Assembly: GCA_035362935.1 (NCBI GenBank)
Contig: DAOSEC010000013.1
Coordinates: 1 to 58,601, forward strand
Source of the DNA: DAOSEC01 sp035362935
Lineage (GTDB): Bacteria; Bacillota_I; Bacilli_A; ML615J-28; CAG-313
Direction: 5' to 3'
Length of the DNA stretch: 58,601 nucleotides
Shown here: positions 8,325-17,842 of the stretch, one piece after another
Position numbering within the stretch: the first letter of the stretch is position 1
How the letters are laid out: the number at the start of each line of letters is the position of its first letter
The notes under the pieces: generated by a model
What the model saw: the letters and a program-made list of their open reading frames with translations, nothing else
Told to the model about the DNA's origin: nothing
Database searches by the model: none
Translations under genes and position numbers: made by a program

Positions 8325-8340
8325 ACCCCTACTTATTTTT
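8312..8340. terminator. Bidirectional terminator overlapping two stop codons
   Basis: Stem AGTAGGG / CCCTACT with A and T runs on both sides. It overlaps the stop codons of the GNAT gene and of coaX, a very compact convergent arrangement. Confidence 0.75.
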
Positions 8341-9090
8341 TTCGTATAAAATTCTTAATCCATCTAAGATTAATAATTCTTCAAATATCACTTTTTCTTC
8401 AATTACAGGTAAAATTGGTCGTGCTAATCCACCCGTTACTACTACAATAGCTTCTCCGATTTCACGCTTGATTTTTTGAATCATACCATCTAGCATAGAA
8501 GCAAACCCATATGTGAAGCCGCTTTGAATACATTCTATAGTTTCTCTTCCGATAATCTCTTGTGGAATGTCTAGTTTAATTGTTGGTAATTTTGCTGTTC
8601 GTTCGGTTAATGCTTGTAAAGATGTTAGTACTCCTGGGGCAATAATTCCACCCAGAAACTCAGCATTTTTTGTTACAACAGTAAGTTTAGTTGCAGTTCC
8701 AAGATCAATGACAATGACATTATCCTTGTATTTTTCGTATGCAGCTACTGCTGTTGTAAGTAAATCTGCACCTAATTGTTTTGGATTCTCAAGTTTAATT
8801 TTAATACCACTCTTAATTCCTGGAACAATAAAAATTGGATTGATATTAAATATCTTCATGCTCATTTTTTGAAATGCTTCATCTACACTAGGTACAACAC
8901 TAGAAATAATAATCCCTTTAATGTTAGTATGTTCTACACCTGCATTTCGGAACAAATCAACTATCAGTGCACCGTACTCATCTTCTGTTTTTTTACTATT
9001 GGTTGCTATTCGAAATGTTGTTATAAACTTACTTTCTTTTGCAATTCCAAAATTGATATTAGTATTTCCGATATCGATACATAAAATCAT
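8329..9090 (-). CDS. coaX: Type III pantothenate kinase
   Basis: 253 residues. It phosphorylates pantothenate, the first step of CoA synthesis. It belongs to the ASKHA fold with phosphate-1 motif DIGNTNI at the N-terminus, then QLGADLLTTAVAA, then VIDLGTATKLTVV with the family catalytic Asp, then GGIIAPGV. I choose ATG 9090, five bases after TAGGTGA. The GTG at 9099 would lie within that ribosome site. It is monocistronic. Confidence 0.95.
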   Translation of the reverse strand: MILCIDIGNTNINFGIAKESKFITTFRIATNSKKTEDEYGALIVDLFRNAGVEHTNIKGIIISSVVPSVDEAFQKMSMKIFNINPIFIVPGIKSGIKIKLENPKQLGADLLTTAVAAYEKYKDNVIVIDLGTATKLTVVTKNAEFLGGIIAPGVLTSLQALTERTAKLPTIKLDIPQEIIGRETIECIQSGFTYGFASMLDGMIQKIKREIGEAIVVVTGGLARPILPVIEEKVIFEELLILDGLRILYEKNK

Positions 9091-9150
9091 ATAAATCACC
9101 TACTTATCATTATTTTACCATAAATTGATTAATAAATATATCTAAAATGA

Positions 9151-9176
9151 GAAAAAAGGGAACTATCCCTTTTTTA
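9151..9176 (-). terminator. Intrinsic terminator of efp
   Basis: Stem AAAAAGGGA / TCCCTTTTT with a short loop, beginning at the efp stop codon and running into a T tract on the minus strand. Confidence 0.85.
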
Positions 9177-9731
9177 TGCTCTTGAGGAATATTTCCCATC
9201 AGCAGTAGTAACAATGATTTTTTCTCCTGCTTCGATAAACATTGGAACTTGAATAATGTACCCAGTTTGAAGAGTTGCATCTTTGGTAGCATTCGTAGCT
9301 GTATTCCCTTTAACTGCTGGGTCGCTTTGAATTACTTCTAAAACAACTTTATCTGGTAAACCAATTCCTAATATTTCACCATTATAAACGGTTAAGTTAA
9401 CTTCCATTCCTTCATACAAGAAATTCATTTCCCATCTTAATCGATCGGTTTGAATCTCTACTTGTTCGAATGTTTCCATATCCATAAATGCGAGTGCTTC
9501 ACCAGTTGAATACACATATTGCATAACTCTTTTATCAATGTGAGCTTTTTCTACTTTTTCGCCAGCATTAAATGAATAGTCAGTTACTGAACCAGTTCTT
9601 AAATTTCTTAATTTCGTTCTAACAAAGGCTTGTCCTTTTCCTGGCTTAACATGTTGGAATTCTATTACTTGGAATAAATTCCCTTCATACTCTATCGTCA
9701 TACCTGTTTTGAACTCATTTGATGATATCAT
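9174..9731 (-). CDS. efp: Translation elongation factor P
   Basis: 185 residues with three OB-like domains. It rescues ribosomes stalled at polyproline. The conserved loop HVKPGKGQAFVRTKLRNL near residues 28-45 carries the tip Lys that is modified in many bacteria; its PGKG context matches Bacillus EF-P. Ribosome site AGGAGG lies upstream. Confidence 0.97.
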   Translation of the reverse strand: MISSNEFKTGMTIEYEGNLFQVIEFQHVKPGKGQAFVRTKLRNLRTGSVTDYSFNAGEKVEKAHIDKRVMQYVYSTGEALAFMDMETFEQVEIQTDRLRWEMNFLYEGMEVNLTVYNGEILGIGLPDKVVLEVIQSDPAVKGNTATNATKDATLQTGYIIQVPMFIEAGEKIIVTTADGKYSSRA

Positions 9732-9758
9732 AACATGACCTCCTATCTTACTTTGAAT

Positions 9759-9787
9759 ATTATACTATAAAAGTTTGAATTTGTCTA
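9759..9787 (-). promoter_or_regulatory. Promoter of efp
   Basis: TAGACA (9787-9782), 17-nt spacer, TATAAT (9764-9759). Confidence 0.75.
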
Positions 9788-9829
9788 TTTTTTTCTATCT
9801 TAGAAAGCCACTAACTTGTATTAACCTCT

Positions 9830-9867
9830 TATCAAAAGATGAATGTTTTGAAACACTCATCTTTTGA
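9830..9867. repeat. Long imperfect hairpin downstream of the phoR remnant
   Basis: ATCAAAAGATGA (9830-9841) and TCATCTTTTGAT (9856-9867) are perfect inverted copies. The inner part nearly pairs too, giving a stem of about 18 bp. It lies just after the decayed kinase and probably was its terminator, although no clean T run follows. Confidence 0.6.
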
Positions 9868-9876
9868 TCTATATGA

Positions 9877-10436
9877 TTACTGAAAGAAAATAAGTCTTAT
9901 TGTAGTTCCTTTGCCAACCTCAGATACTAGTCTAATCTCAGCGTTTAGTTTCAAAGCAATGTGTTTTACAATCGCAAGACCTAACCCAGTTCCACTAATG
10001 TTTTTGTTTCTAGCCTTATCCACACGATAAAAACGTTCAAACACCCTTGATTGATCTTCTATTGGCATTCCGATTTCGCTGTCACTAACAATGATTTCTA
10101 TGGTATCTTTTTCATCTCAAACATGATATCAATCTTACCTATTGTTTTAATGTATTTTACCTCATTATCTATTAGATTTAACAATATTTGTCGAATCATT
10201 TCTAGATTTGTGTACATTTCGACATCGTATCCACTACTATGAATCGTTATATTTCTTTGATCATCTTGAATTTTTAGATTAACAACAATGGATTTAGCAA
10301 TGGTACCGAGTACAATGGTTTCATATGAAAATTCAAATACACTCTCTAACTTCGAAATTGCTAACATATCTTCTACAAATTGCTTCATATGGTTTGACTC
10401 ATCGTATATTTTTTTCGTTAGCTGTACTGTCTTTAA
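9877..10436 (-). pseudogene. PhoR-like sensor histidine kinase remnant
   Basis: Only the C-terminal kinase part is left. One frame (10436 to about 10108) reads the end of the DHp helix (QLTKKIYDESNHMKQFVED) through the N box NLIDNEVKYI. After a run of A on the minus strand (plus 10108-10112) the reading frame shifts, and a second frame down to 9877 continues with SDSEIGMP, FERFYRVDKARNKN and the G2 box GTGLGLAIVKH. The phospho-acceptor His, the sensor and the membrane segments are missing, and the G1 box is degraded (DSEIGM). The 5' end runs straight into a pstS-like fragment, so a deletion probably fused two broken genes. Confidence 0.85.
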
Positions 10437-10638
10437 TTAGAAAACCTTGAACCAATACATTATCACTTGGTGCTGCTTCAGTATATCCAACGCCTTCCAT
10501 AAAACCTGTTCTTGTTCCTGAAGTTGTATCTCTTATGTACACTGTAATATTTTTAGTTTGATCAAACGTGGGTTCTATTGTACAACCCACCAATAATAAA
10601 GATACTAGTATAACTATAGCGATCATTATCTTTTTCAT
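10399..10638 (-). pseudogene. PstS-like phosphate-binding lipoprotein fragment
   Basis: 79 residues remain. A lipoprotein signal ends in the lipobox LLLVGC, then NITVYIRDTTSGTRTGF, the phosphate-loop type motif of PstS-like binding proteins, then VQGFLIKDSTA. The frame ends at 10399 within sequence that in another frame belongs to the kinase remnant. Full PstS proteins have about 280-300 residues, so most of the gene is gone. A good ribosome site (AAGGTAAAAA) is still present. Confidence 0.7.
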
Positions 10639-10742
10639 TTTTTACCTTCTTTCTGGTCATTTAACCACACCACCATTATATATAAACAGCTAGTGAAAAT
10701 GAATATAGACGAGGTAAAGTATATGTAAAGTTATCTTATAAA

Positions 10743-10771
10743 TTGTTATTTTGGTTTATTTCATATATAAT
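10743..10771 (+). promoter_or_regulatory. Promoter of ispH
   Basis: TTGTTA (10743-10748), 17-nt spacer, TATAAT (10766-10771). The start codon follows 17 nt later, so the leader is very short. Confidence 0.75.
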
Positions 10772-10788
10772 AGGACTTGGTGATTAAC

Positions 10789-11721
10789 ATGAATATAATA
10801 GAATTTGCACCTCAAGGTTTTTGTAAGGGTGTTATCAACGCAATAAGCATTATTAATAGGGTGATAGAAAACCCTACTATCCCTAGACCAATCCATTTGT
10901 TAGGTGCTTTGGTTCATAACAAACAAATAACAGAGGCAATTAAGCAAAAAGGTGTCATTGTTCTAGATGGTCATTCTAGAGATGAAATGCTTGATCAAGT
11001 AACGACAGGTACTGTTGTGATAACTGCACATGGTGTAAGTCCTAAGATCTACGAGAAGGTAAAATCAAAAAACCTATATATGATAGATTCCACGTGCAAA
11101 GATGTCACAAGAACTCACAATATAATAAAAGATAAACTAAAATTGAACTACACTGTACTATTTATTGGTAAAAAAGGACATCCAGAGACAGAAGGTGTGT
11201 TAGGAATCGATGAACGTATCGTTTTAATCGAAAATCAAACAGACATAGATAACCTTTCTATGAATGACTCTTTATTATGTGTGACAAATCAAACAACCAT
11301 GTCTTTGTATGACATCTTTCATTTGTTTGAAGGACTGAAAGAAAAATTTCCACAAATCGAACTAATTGATGAACTTTGTCTTGCAACAAAACAAAGACAA
11401 CAAGCTGTGCTAGAACAAAGCAAGTTGTGTGATTTGATTATTGTTGTTGGCGATAAAACTTCAAATAACTGTAAAAAACTTACAGAGATTGCAAAAAACG
11501 TGGCAAAAAAAGACGTGGTTCAAATAGAGTCAATCGAAGAATTAGATTTACAATTCGTTAAACAATATCATACAGTTGGGATTACATCAGCTGCATCTAC
11601 CCCATATGCCATTACAAAAGAAGTAATTGATGTGTTAGAACAAATAGACGACATAGACACTTCCTTTGTGAAATCTTCCCTTAACCTACCAGACTTACTT
11701 CAATTAAAAAAGCACCGATAA
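10789..11721 (+). CDS. ispH: 4-hydroxy-3-methylbut-2-enyl diphosphate reductase
   Basis: 310 residues. It is the last enzyme of the MEP isoprenoid pathway and makes IPP and DMAPP with a [4Fe-4S] cluster. The three cluster cysteines sit in GFCKGV, DSTCKDV and DELCLATKQRQQ. Substrate motifs LLGALVHN, AHGVSP and GHPETEGVLG are also present. I start at ATG 10789, five bases after GGTGAT. It is monocistronic. The rest of the pathway is not in the window. Confidence 0.95.
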   Translation: MNIIEFAPQGFCKGVINAISIINRVIENPTIPRPIHLLGALVHNKQITEAIKQKGVIVLDGHSRDEMLDQVTTGTVVITAHGVSPKIYEKVKSKNLYMIDSTCKDVTRTHNIIKDKLKLNYTVLFIGKKGHPETEGVLGIDERIVLIENQTDIDNLSMNDSLLCVTNQTTMSLYDIFHLFEGLKEKFPQIELIDELCLATKQRQQAVLEQSKLCDLIIVVGDKTSNNCKKLTEIAKNVAKKDVVQIESIEELDLQFVKQYHTVGITSAASTPYAITKEVIDVLEQIDDIDTSFVKSSLNLPDLLQLKKHR

Positions 11722-11740
11722 CATTGTTAACGGTGCTTTT
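11707..11740. terminator. Bidirectional terminator between ispH and pheT
   Basis: Stem AAAAGCACCG / CGGTGCTTTT around a 13-nt loop, flanked by A and T runs. Confidence 0.85.
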
Positions 11741-11742
11741 GT

Positions 11743-14142
11743 TTAGTCTCTTAATTTTGCCTCAAGTTTATTTTGAATTGCATTTATAATCTGTTTCATA
11801 ACAGGTTGAATGATTTCATCAGTCAATGTTTCTCCCGCTTGGAATGTAATTCGTACTGCGATAGAATACTCATCTGCTGCAACCTTATCACCTTTGTATA
11901 AATCAAAAATTGATATGTCAGAAATCAAATTATGATTCACATTCTGAATGGTTTTCAAAATGAGTGCAGCATCAATATTGTTTTTTACAACAAACGATAA
12001 ATCCCTTTCAACACTTGGAAATCTAGATATTTCTTTAAACAAAATAGTTTTTTCTGGTTGATTCAGTATGGAATCTAGATATAATTCAAATGCATAAATA
12101 CCACTCAAATCTAACATTCTTTCATACTTTGGATGAAGTTCCCCTACAAATCCAATGTATTCATTTTCAAACCAAAGCTCAGCTGATCTATTAGGGTGTA
12201 GTTCGGAACAAGATTTTGCTAACTTCCTATAGGTTACACTAATTCCTAAGTCTTCAAACAACCGATTAAGAATGCCTTTCACGACATAAAAATCAATCGA
12301 TTCAACATTGCCTTGCCATTTTAATGATTGAAACTCACCACAAAATACACCTGCTAGCATCTTACTCTCATTAATGGTTTTATCTGTTTGATAATAACTG
12401 CTACCTACTTCGAACAAATGAATATCCTTCATTCTTCTTGCTTGGTTGTAACTAACAACCTCAAGCATACTTGGAATTAACCCTAGTCGCATTGTGGAGC
12501 GCTCTTCAGACATTGGATTCATCAGAATAACATCCTTTGAACCATCTTTTTGGTTCAATTGGAATAAATCTTTGTTCTTGTTTGATGTTAAACTATATGT
12601 TATCACCTCTTTGATTCCTAATCCGGAAAGCGTTCTTTTGATTTGTTTTAGTCGTCGCTGTGGTAATGTTAGTCCACCACTCATTGTTTGTTTTGGAAGC
12701 GTAATTGGTAGGTTTTCATATCCGTGAATACGTGCAACCTCTTCAATAACGTCTTCTTTTATTGTGATATCCAGTCTTCTATTAGGAACAAACACTCTAA
12801 ATATATTTTTATGTACTGAGGACTTAAATCCTAGACGATCAAAGATATGTAATACATCTTTTGTTTCAAATGTAATACCCAGTATAGACTCTAACTCTTC
12901 CTTGGCTAAATCTATGCACTTGTCTTCAAGTTGTTTGATTCCCACACTTGCCGTTCCATGAAAAGCTTGTCCACTTGCATACATCGTTAAAAGATGACAT
13001 GCATAATCCAATGCTAACTTAGTTTGGTTTACATCCACCCCTCGCTCAAATCTCATACTAGATTCGCTTCGTAATCCTAATCTAGAAGAAGTTTTACGAA
13101 CGGATTTTGGGTCAAATACCGCTGCTTCTAACACAATGCTAGTCGTATCGTTTGACACTTCTGTATTTTTACATCCCATAACACCAGCAATCGCAACCAC
13201 TTCTAATCCGTTTGTGATAACCAGATCGCTTGGTATTAATGTTCTTAATTCTCCGTCTAGAGTTGTTGTTTTTTCTTGATTAAACGCATTCCTTACAACG
13301 ATGGATTTCCCGAGTTTTTCGTAGTCGAATGCATGTAGTGGTTGACCAAAGAGCATTAGAATATAGTTAGTGATATCGACCACATTGTTGATTGGTCGAA
13401 TTCCAGATGCAATTAATTTTGATTTTAACCAATTAGGAGATGGTGCAATTTGAATTCCTTCGACAACTTTTGCATAATAACTTATACATTGTTCTGATAA
13501 ATTCTCAACCTTGATATAATCTTTTGTCTCTTTTTTTGATTCAGTAAGTTTAAAATCTAATTGATTAACTTTGCGATCTAGAACTGCCGCAACGTCATTT
13601 GCTACTCCTCTTAGTGATAACAGATCACTACGGTTTGGCGTTAATCCAAGTTCAATAATCTTATCATCAAATCCAAGATAAGTTAGAGCATTCATTCCAA
13701 TCGGTGCATCTTGATCTAATACTACGATTCCGTCTTGGAATTCTTCTGGAATATACTTTTTTTCTAAACCTAATTCTTTTAATGAACAAATCATTCCATT
13801 TGATTCTACACCACGAATCGTTGATTTTTTAATTATTAATCCTCCAGGCAAACTCGCTCCCTCAGTAGCGACCACAACCTTTTGACCTCTATCAACATTT
13901 GGCGCTCCACAAATGATTTGTCTAATATCTGTTCCTAAATCAACCATACAGATTGACAATTTATCTGCACTTGGATGTTTTTCTTTCGAAACTACATACC
14001 CAACTATTACATTGGTTGCACTGCTCAATTGATATACAGCATCAATTTCGATGGAATAAAGAGAAATCTTTTTTAATAACTCCTCCGTTGATATATCATC
14101 AATTTTTACTAATTCATTTAACCATTTTAACGATACTTTCAT
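11743..14142 (-). CDS. pheT: Phenylalanyl-tRNA synthetase beta subunit
   Basis: 799 residues, normal length. An N-terminal EMAP-type tRNA-binding domain (about 40-150, IICGAPNVDRGQKVVVA) is followed by the B3/B4 editing domain, the B5 domain (ITIKEDVIEEVARIHGYENLP), a degenerate class II core and a C-terminal anticodon-binding FDX-ACB domain (ISRFPSVERDLSFVV). It works as an alpha2-beta2 tetramer with PheS, which ends 5 nt upstream. Confidence 0.96.
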   Translation of the reverse strand: MKVSLKWLNELVKIDDISTEELLKKISLYSIEIDAVYQLSSATNVIVGYVVSKEKHPSADKLSICMVDLGTDIRQIICGAPNVDRGQKVVVATEGASLPGGLIIKKSTIRGVESNGMICSLKELGLEKKYIPEEFQDGIVVLDQDAPIGMNALTYLGFDDKIIELGLTPNRSDLLSLRGVANDVAAVLDRKVNQLDFKLTESKKETKDYIKVENLSEQCISYYAKVVEGIQIAPSPNWLKSKLIASGIRPINNVVDITNYILMLFGQPLHAFDYEKLGKSIVVRNAFNQEKTTTLDGELRTLIPSDLVITNGLEVVAIAGVMGCKNTEVSNDTTSIVLEAAVFDPKSVRKTSSRLGLRSESSMRFERGVDVNQTKLALDYACHLLTMYASGQAFHGTASVGIKQLEDKCIDLAKEELESILGITFETKDVLHIFDRLGFKSSVHKNIFRVFVPNRRLDITIKEDVIEEVARIHGYENLPITLPKQTMSGGLTLPQRRLKQIKRTLSGLGIKEVITYSLTSNKNKDLFQLNQKDGSKDVILMNPMSEERSTMRLGLIPSMLEVVSYNQARRMKDIHLFEVGSSYYQTDKTINESKMLAGVFCGEFQSLKWQGNVESIDFYVVKGILNRLFEDLGISVTYRKLAKSCSELHPNRSAELWFENEYIGFVGELHPKYERMLDLSGIYAFELYLDSILNQPEKTILFKEISRFPSVERDLSFVVKNNIDAALILKTIQNVNHNLISDISIFDLYKGDKVAADEYSIAVRITFQAGETLTDEIIQPVMKQIINAIQNKLEAKLRD

Positions 14143-14147
14143 AGTTA

Positions 14148-15182
14148 TTAACCTTTTCGCACAAATTGATTTAAAAATCTTAAATCGTTGGTGTACAGGT
14201 TACGGATGTCATCTATGCCATAACGAAGCAAAGCAACACGTTCAATACCAACACCAAAAGCGAATCCTTTCATTACATTTGGATCATATCCACATGAAGA
14301 TAATACATTAGGATGAACCATACCCGCACCTAGAATTTCAATCCATCCACTTTGTTTGCACATGTTACATCCTTTTCCACCACACTTGAAGCAACTAATG
14401 TCTACTTCAACACTCGGTTCAGTAAATGGGAAAAACGATGGACGAAAACGAATATTTCGGTCATTTCCAAACATTTTCTTAACTAGTATAGAGAGTGTTC
14501 CTTTCAAATCAGACATAGAGATATCCTTGTCTACAACAAGACCTTCAATTTGAGTAAACTGATGAGAGTGTGTTGCATCATCGTCATCTCGACGATACAC
14601 TTTCCCCGGACATATAATACGTAATGGTTTCCCATTTAATCGAAGCATCGTTCTTGCTTGGACGGGTGATGTGTGTGTTCTTAACAACACAGACTCCGTT
14701 ATATAAAACGAATCTTGCATTTCACGAGCTGGATGTCCTTGTGGAACATTTAATAATTCAAAATTGTAGTGATCCAATTCTATTTCTGGTCCTTCAGCAA
14801 CTTCATAACCCATGCCAATAAAGATATCTTCAATTTCTTCAATGATTTGTGTGATTGGATGAGTTGTTCCAGTTGCAAAACTTTTTCCAGGCAAAGTAAC
14901 ATCAACTGCTTCACTACTTAGTTTGGCTTCAATTAACATATCTTCTAACTTTACTCGTTGATTTTCAACCACAACTTCAATCAATTGCTTAAAATCATTC
15001 ACCTTTTGTCCGAACTCTTTTTTATCTTCAATCGATAAATCTTTCATAATCTTCATAATTTCTTGCAACGGGCTTTTCTTACCTAGATAATTCGCCTTCA
15101 CTTCGTTTAACTCATGAAATGTTTTTACATTCGTGATTTCTTGAACTGCAAGTTGTCTTAACTTTTCTAACTCTTGAATCAT
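14148..15182 (-). CDS. pheS: Phenylalanyl-tRNA synthetase alpha subunit
   Basis: 344 residues. N-terminal coiled-coil arm (1 to about 85), then the class II catalytic core: motif 2 region VYRRDDDDATHSHQFTQIEG, FRPSFFPFTEPSVEVDI, and motif 3 FAFGVGIERVALLRYG. Four Cys (CFKCGGKGCNMC) sit before motif 3, as in many Firmicutes PheS. Expression is controlled by the upstream T-box. Confidence 0.96.
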   Translation of the reverse strand: MIQELEKLRQLAVQEITNVKTFHELNEVKANYLGKKSPLQEIMKIMKDLSIEDKKEFGQKVNDFKQLIEVVVENQRVKLEDMLIEAKLSSEAVDVTLPGKSFATGTTHPITQIIEEIEDIFIGMGYEVAEGPEIELDHYNFELLNVPQGHPAREMQDSFYITESVLLRTHTSPVQARTMLRLNGKPLRIICPGKVYRRDDDDATHSHQFTQIEGLVVDKDISMSDLKGTLSILVKKMFGNDRNIRFRPSFFPFTEPSVEVDISCFKCGGKGCNMCKQSGWIEILGAGMVHPNVLSSCGYDPNVMKGFAFGVGIERVALLRYGIDDIRNLYTNDLRFLNQFVRKG

Positions 15183-15203
15183 ACCTTTTTCCTCCTATTA
15201 AAT

Positions 15204-15432
15204 AAAAAAATCCTTAAGAAGTTAACTTCCTAAGGACGAATGTTTCCGCGGTACCACCTTAGTTTGCTTAATAAAAAGCACACTTTATTGCTAGTAACGT
15301 TAGCTAACGTGCTTGATTAGAGCCCCTCAAGAAGTGAATTCATTAGTTATCTCTATAAATTGGTTCACAGTCAAGACCAACTCTCCCTGAATAGATATTT
15401 GCTAACTACTAGTTTCTTTCAACGGTTTTTCA
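15204..15432 (-). promoter_or_regulatory. T-box riboswitch (Phe) upstream of pheST
   Basis: The T-box AAGGTGGTACCGCGG lies at 15260-15246. The specifier loop reads GAA-UUC-A with the UUC (Phe) codon at 15338-15336. An intrinsic terminator GTCCTTAGGAAG...CTTCTTAAGGA plus T run spans 15237-15204. Uncharged tRNA-Phe should stabilise the antiterminator and switch on pheST. Confidence 0.93.
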
Positions 15433-15437
15433 AATAT

Positions 15438-15465
15438 ATTATACATTATTTTTATTATTTTTCAA
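15438..15465 (-). promoter_or_regulatory. Promoter of the pheST T-box leader
   Basis: TTGAAA (15465-15460), 16-nt spacer, TATAAT (15443-15438). It overlaps the region just after the preceding pseudouridine synthase stop. Confidence 0.75.
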
Positions 15466-15468
15466 GCA

Positions 15469-16323
15469 TTAAATATTAACTTGATACCAACTAGGGTAAT
15501 TTGTAATAACAATGTCTTGTTGTGTAATCGGATGTTTGAATGCAACTTTGTAACTATGAAGAAACATTCTGTCACTTTGGTAACCATATAGCTTATCACC
15601 AATAAGTGGGTGACCAATGTGTTTCATATGAACCCTAATTTGATGGGTTCTTCCCGTTTGTAACACACATTTTACATAAGAGGTTGTGTCAGATTCGCTT
15701 AATACTTCGTATTGTGTAATTGCTTCTAACCCATCTTGATCTATAACACGTAGTATACTGGGTTTTGACAATGCTTTAATGGGAGCGTTGATGACTCCAG
15801 TCTTTGGTTCGATGTGTCCACTAACCTGTGCAATATATTCCCTTTGAATTGATGTTTTGATGTTTTTTGTCATCATATAATGTATGTATCTATTTTTGGC
15901 TAACATGATCAATCCTGTTGTCTCTGCATCCAATCGATTAATGAAGTGAATATTACTCTGAATCTTGTTTTCCTCATAATAATAAGCAATTCCATTCGCT
16001 AATGATTTATTAAAATGTTTTGTTGTTGGAATAACAGCAATCCCACTGGGTTTGTTGAGTATCAAGAAGTATTCATCTTCAAAAACAATATCTAGAGGCA
16101 TTGCTACTTTCGCGATTTGATTTCCAACTGATTCGGTTGGCAAAACAAGACTCAATACATCACCGATTCTAAGCTTCTCCCAATTGTGAAATATCTCGCC
16201 GTTTCTCAAAAACTTTCCACCATGATTCTTGATTGCTTTGTAGAGTTTTTGTGAAAAACTAATGTTTCGTAAGTATTCTTTGATTGTGAATCCTTCTTCT
16301 TGAATTAGAATGTCTATTTTCAT
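15469..16323 (-). CDS. RluA-family pseudouridine synthase
   Basis: 284 residues. An S4-like N-terminal part (about 1-75, GGKFLRNGEIFHNWEKLRIGD) is followed by the RluA catalytic domain with the active-site signature HFINRLDAETTGLIMLAKN (catalytic Asp in RLD) and GRTHQIRVHMKHIGHPLIGD. It probably modifies a uridine in 23S rRNA. It corresponds in position and type to Bacillus yjbO, last in the relQ-nadK-yjbO order. It begins 1 nt after nadK. Confidence 0.92.
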   Translation of the reverse strand: MKIDILIQEEGFTIKEYLRNISFSQKLYKAIKNHGGKFLRNGEIFHNWEKLRIGDVLSLVLPTESVGNQIAKVAMPLDIVFEDEYFLILNKPSGIAVIPTTKHFNKSLANGIAYYYEENKIQSNIHFINRLDAETTGLIMLAKNRYIHYMMTKNIKTSIQREYIAQVSGHIEPKTGVINAPIKALSKPSILRVIDQDGLEAITQYEVLSESDTTSYVKCVLQTGRTHQIRVHMKHIGHPLIGDKLYGYQSDRMFLHSYKVAFKHPITQQDIVITNYPSWYQVNI

Positions 16324-16324
16324 C

Positions 16325-17107
16325 TTACTTTCCTAAGAATGCACGTTTTACTCGATGCCAAAATGTGTGGTTGCACTTTGTTAGTAACTTTATCTTTTTA
16401 TCTGATAACCAAACCTTTATTGATTCCACATCATCAAGGTGGTCAAACATATAGTCGGTTGTGAGTGTAGCTTGATTAAAATTAGGGCTTGAAAGTTTCA
16501 ATATAGATTCTTTTCCTAATAGAATTGGTGAACCTAACGTTTGATAAACTCGGTTGTTAATACTAGCAACTTCTGTCATTTGAAACGCCTCAATCGATAT
16601 ATCGACAACTGCGCCACCTAATGACTTATTGTAAGCGGTTGATCCACTTGGAGTCGAAACAAGTAATCCTGTCCCACGAAACACTTCAAACGGATTATCG
16701 TTAATTGTGACTTCTAAAATTTGGGTGCGAAACGAGTTTAAAATTGTTATTTCATTTAAGGCAAAATTACGAACAACGCTACCATTTTTATACACCATTT
16801 CATATTCTAATAAAGGACAATGATTGTAGTTTGGACTACAAGTAACTGAATGAATGATTTGATCTGCTTCATTAGGTAAGAAATCAGTGTAAAATCCAAG
16901 TTCTCCTGTATTAATCCCTATAAAATAAACATGATCAATCACGTCGTAATATTTCCTAACCGCCCTTAGCATCGTCCCATCTCCACCGATGGAAATGATG
17001 TATTCAGGATTGTCGTTTGTAAAAATATTTCCTTGTTCTACTAAGGTTTTTATTATTTTGTCACATTGATCAATGCTATTTTCTTTGCAAAACACGTTAA
17101 ATCTCAT
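16325..17107 (-). CDS. nadK: NAD kinase
   Basis: 260 residues. It phosphorylates NAD to NADP in the cytosol. Motifs are SIGGDGTMLRAVRKY, GINTGELGFYTDFL and the adenine-binding GTGLLVSTPSGSTAYNKSLGG. I choose ATG 17107, after AAGGTGGTAATATCC. The GTG at 17119 would lie inside the ribosome site. It starts 5 nt after relQ, the same order as Bacillus yjbM-yjbN. Confidence 0.95.
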   Translation of the reverse strand: MRFNVFCKENSIDQCDKIIKTLVEQGNIFTNDNPEYIISIGGDGTMLRAVRKYYDVIDHVYFIGINTGELGFYTDFLPNEADQIIHSVTCSPNYNHCPLLEYEMVYKNGSVVRNFALNEITILNSFRTQILEVTINDNPFEVFRGTGLLVSTPSGSTAYNKSLGGAVVDISIEAFQMTEVASINNRVYQTLGSPILLGKESILKLSSPNFNQATLTTDYMFDHLDDVESIKVWLSDKKIKLLTKCNHTFWHRVKRAFLGK

Positions 17108-17112
17108 GGATA

Positions 17113-17796
17113 TTACCACCTTTTGATTGTATTAATGTGTACTTCCTTTTCAAATGGATCTAAACTAGACAATGGTTTTGAATTGTTGTCCACTTCAGCA
17201 ACCGCATCACGGATAGATGACATTTCGTTATCTAGTGCTTCTGCGGCACGAGATGCAACTAACAAGCGTTTTTTAATGTTTTCTGGAATATTTTTCGAGA
17301 ATTTATACTTCACCGAATGTTCTATGGTTGCCCAAAAGTGCATTGCATGTGTTCTAATTTGAAACTCAAGTATGACTGGGACTTGTCCATTAAATGTTTC
17401 TACGTTGTAATAGCATAAAAGATGGAGAGAACGATATCCACTTGGTTTAGGATTCTTAACATAATCTCTTTCCTCTTTTAGCACGATATCTTTTCTAGCC
17501 TTGAGTAGCTCTGCTACCATGTAAATGTCTTCGATAAACTTGCAAGTAATTCGAATCCCACCAATATCATACAATTTTTCATCAATTTCTTCGAAGCGAA
17601 TTCCCATTCTTGTTGCTTTGTCTAAGATACTATTTGGCGTCTTAACACGTCCTGTAACTATTTCAATCGGACAGTACTTACCATTCAACAAAAACTGCTT
17701 TTTTATGCCTTCCATTTTAAGCATAAAGTCTTCTACTGCTAACTCATATGGTTGTAAAAATTTTGACCATTCGAAGTTTTCATCTTTTACTAACAT
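17113..17796 (-). CDS. relQ: Small alarmone synthetase RelQ (SasB type)
   Basis: 227 residues, matching the roughly 210-residue RelQ/YjbM family: a single RelA/SpoT synthetase domain with no hydrolase, TGS or ACT domain. Motifs include GRVKTPNSILDKATRMG, DIGGIRITCKF, NPKPSGYRSLHLL and LEFQIRTHAMHFWATIEHSVKYK. It makes (p)ppGpp and is usually transcriptionally controlled and allosterically tuned by pppGpp. ATG 17796 follows GGGTGATATC. A longer in-frame start at 17853 would add about 19 unconserved residues. Confidence 0.94.
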   Translation of the reverse strand: MLVKDENFEWSKFLQPYELAVEDFMLKMEGIKKQFLLNGKYCPIEIVTGRVKTPNSILDKATRMGIRFEEIDEKLYDIGGIRITCKFIEDIYMVAELLKARKDIVLKEERDYVKNPKPSGYRSLHLLCYYNVETFNGQVPVILEFQIRTHAMHFWATIEHSVKYKFSKNIPENIKKRLLVASRAAEALDNEMSSIRDAVAEVDNNSKPLSSLDPFEKEVHINTIKRW

Positions 17797-17842
17797 GATA
17801 TCACCCATAGTATATTTTACCATACTTAGAAATAAATTATAA

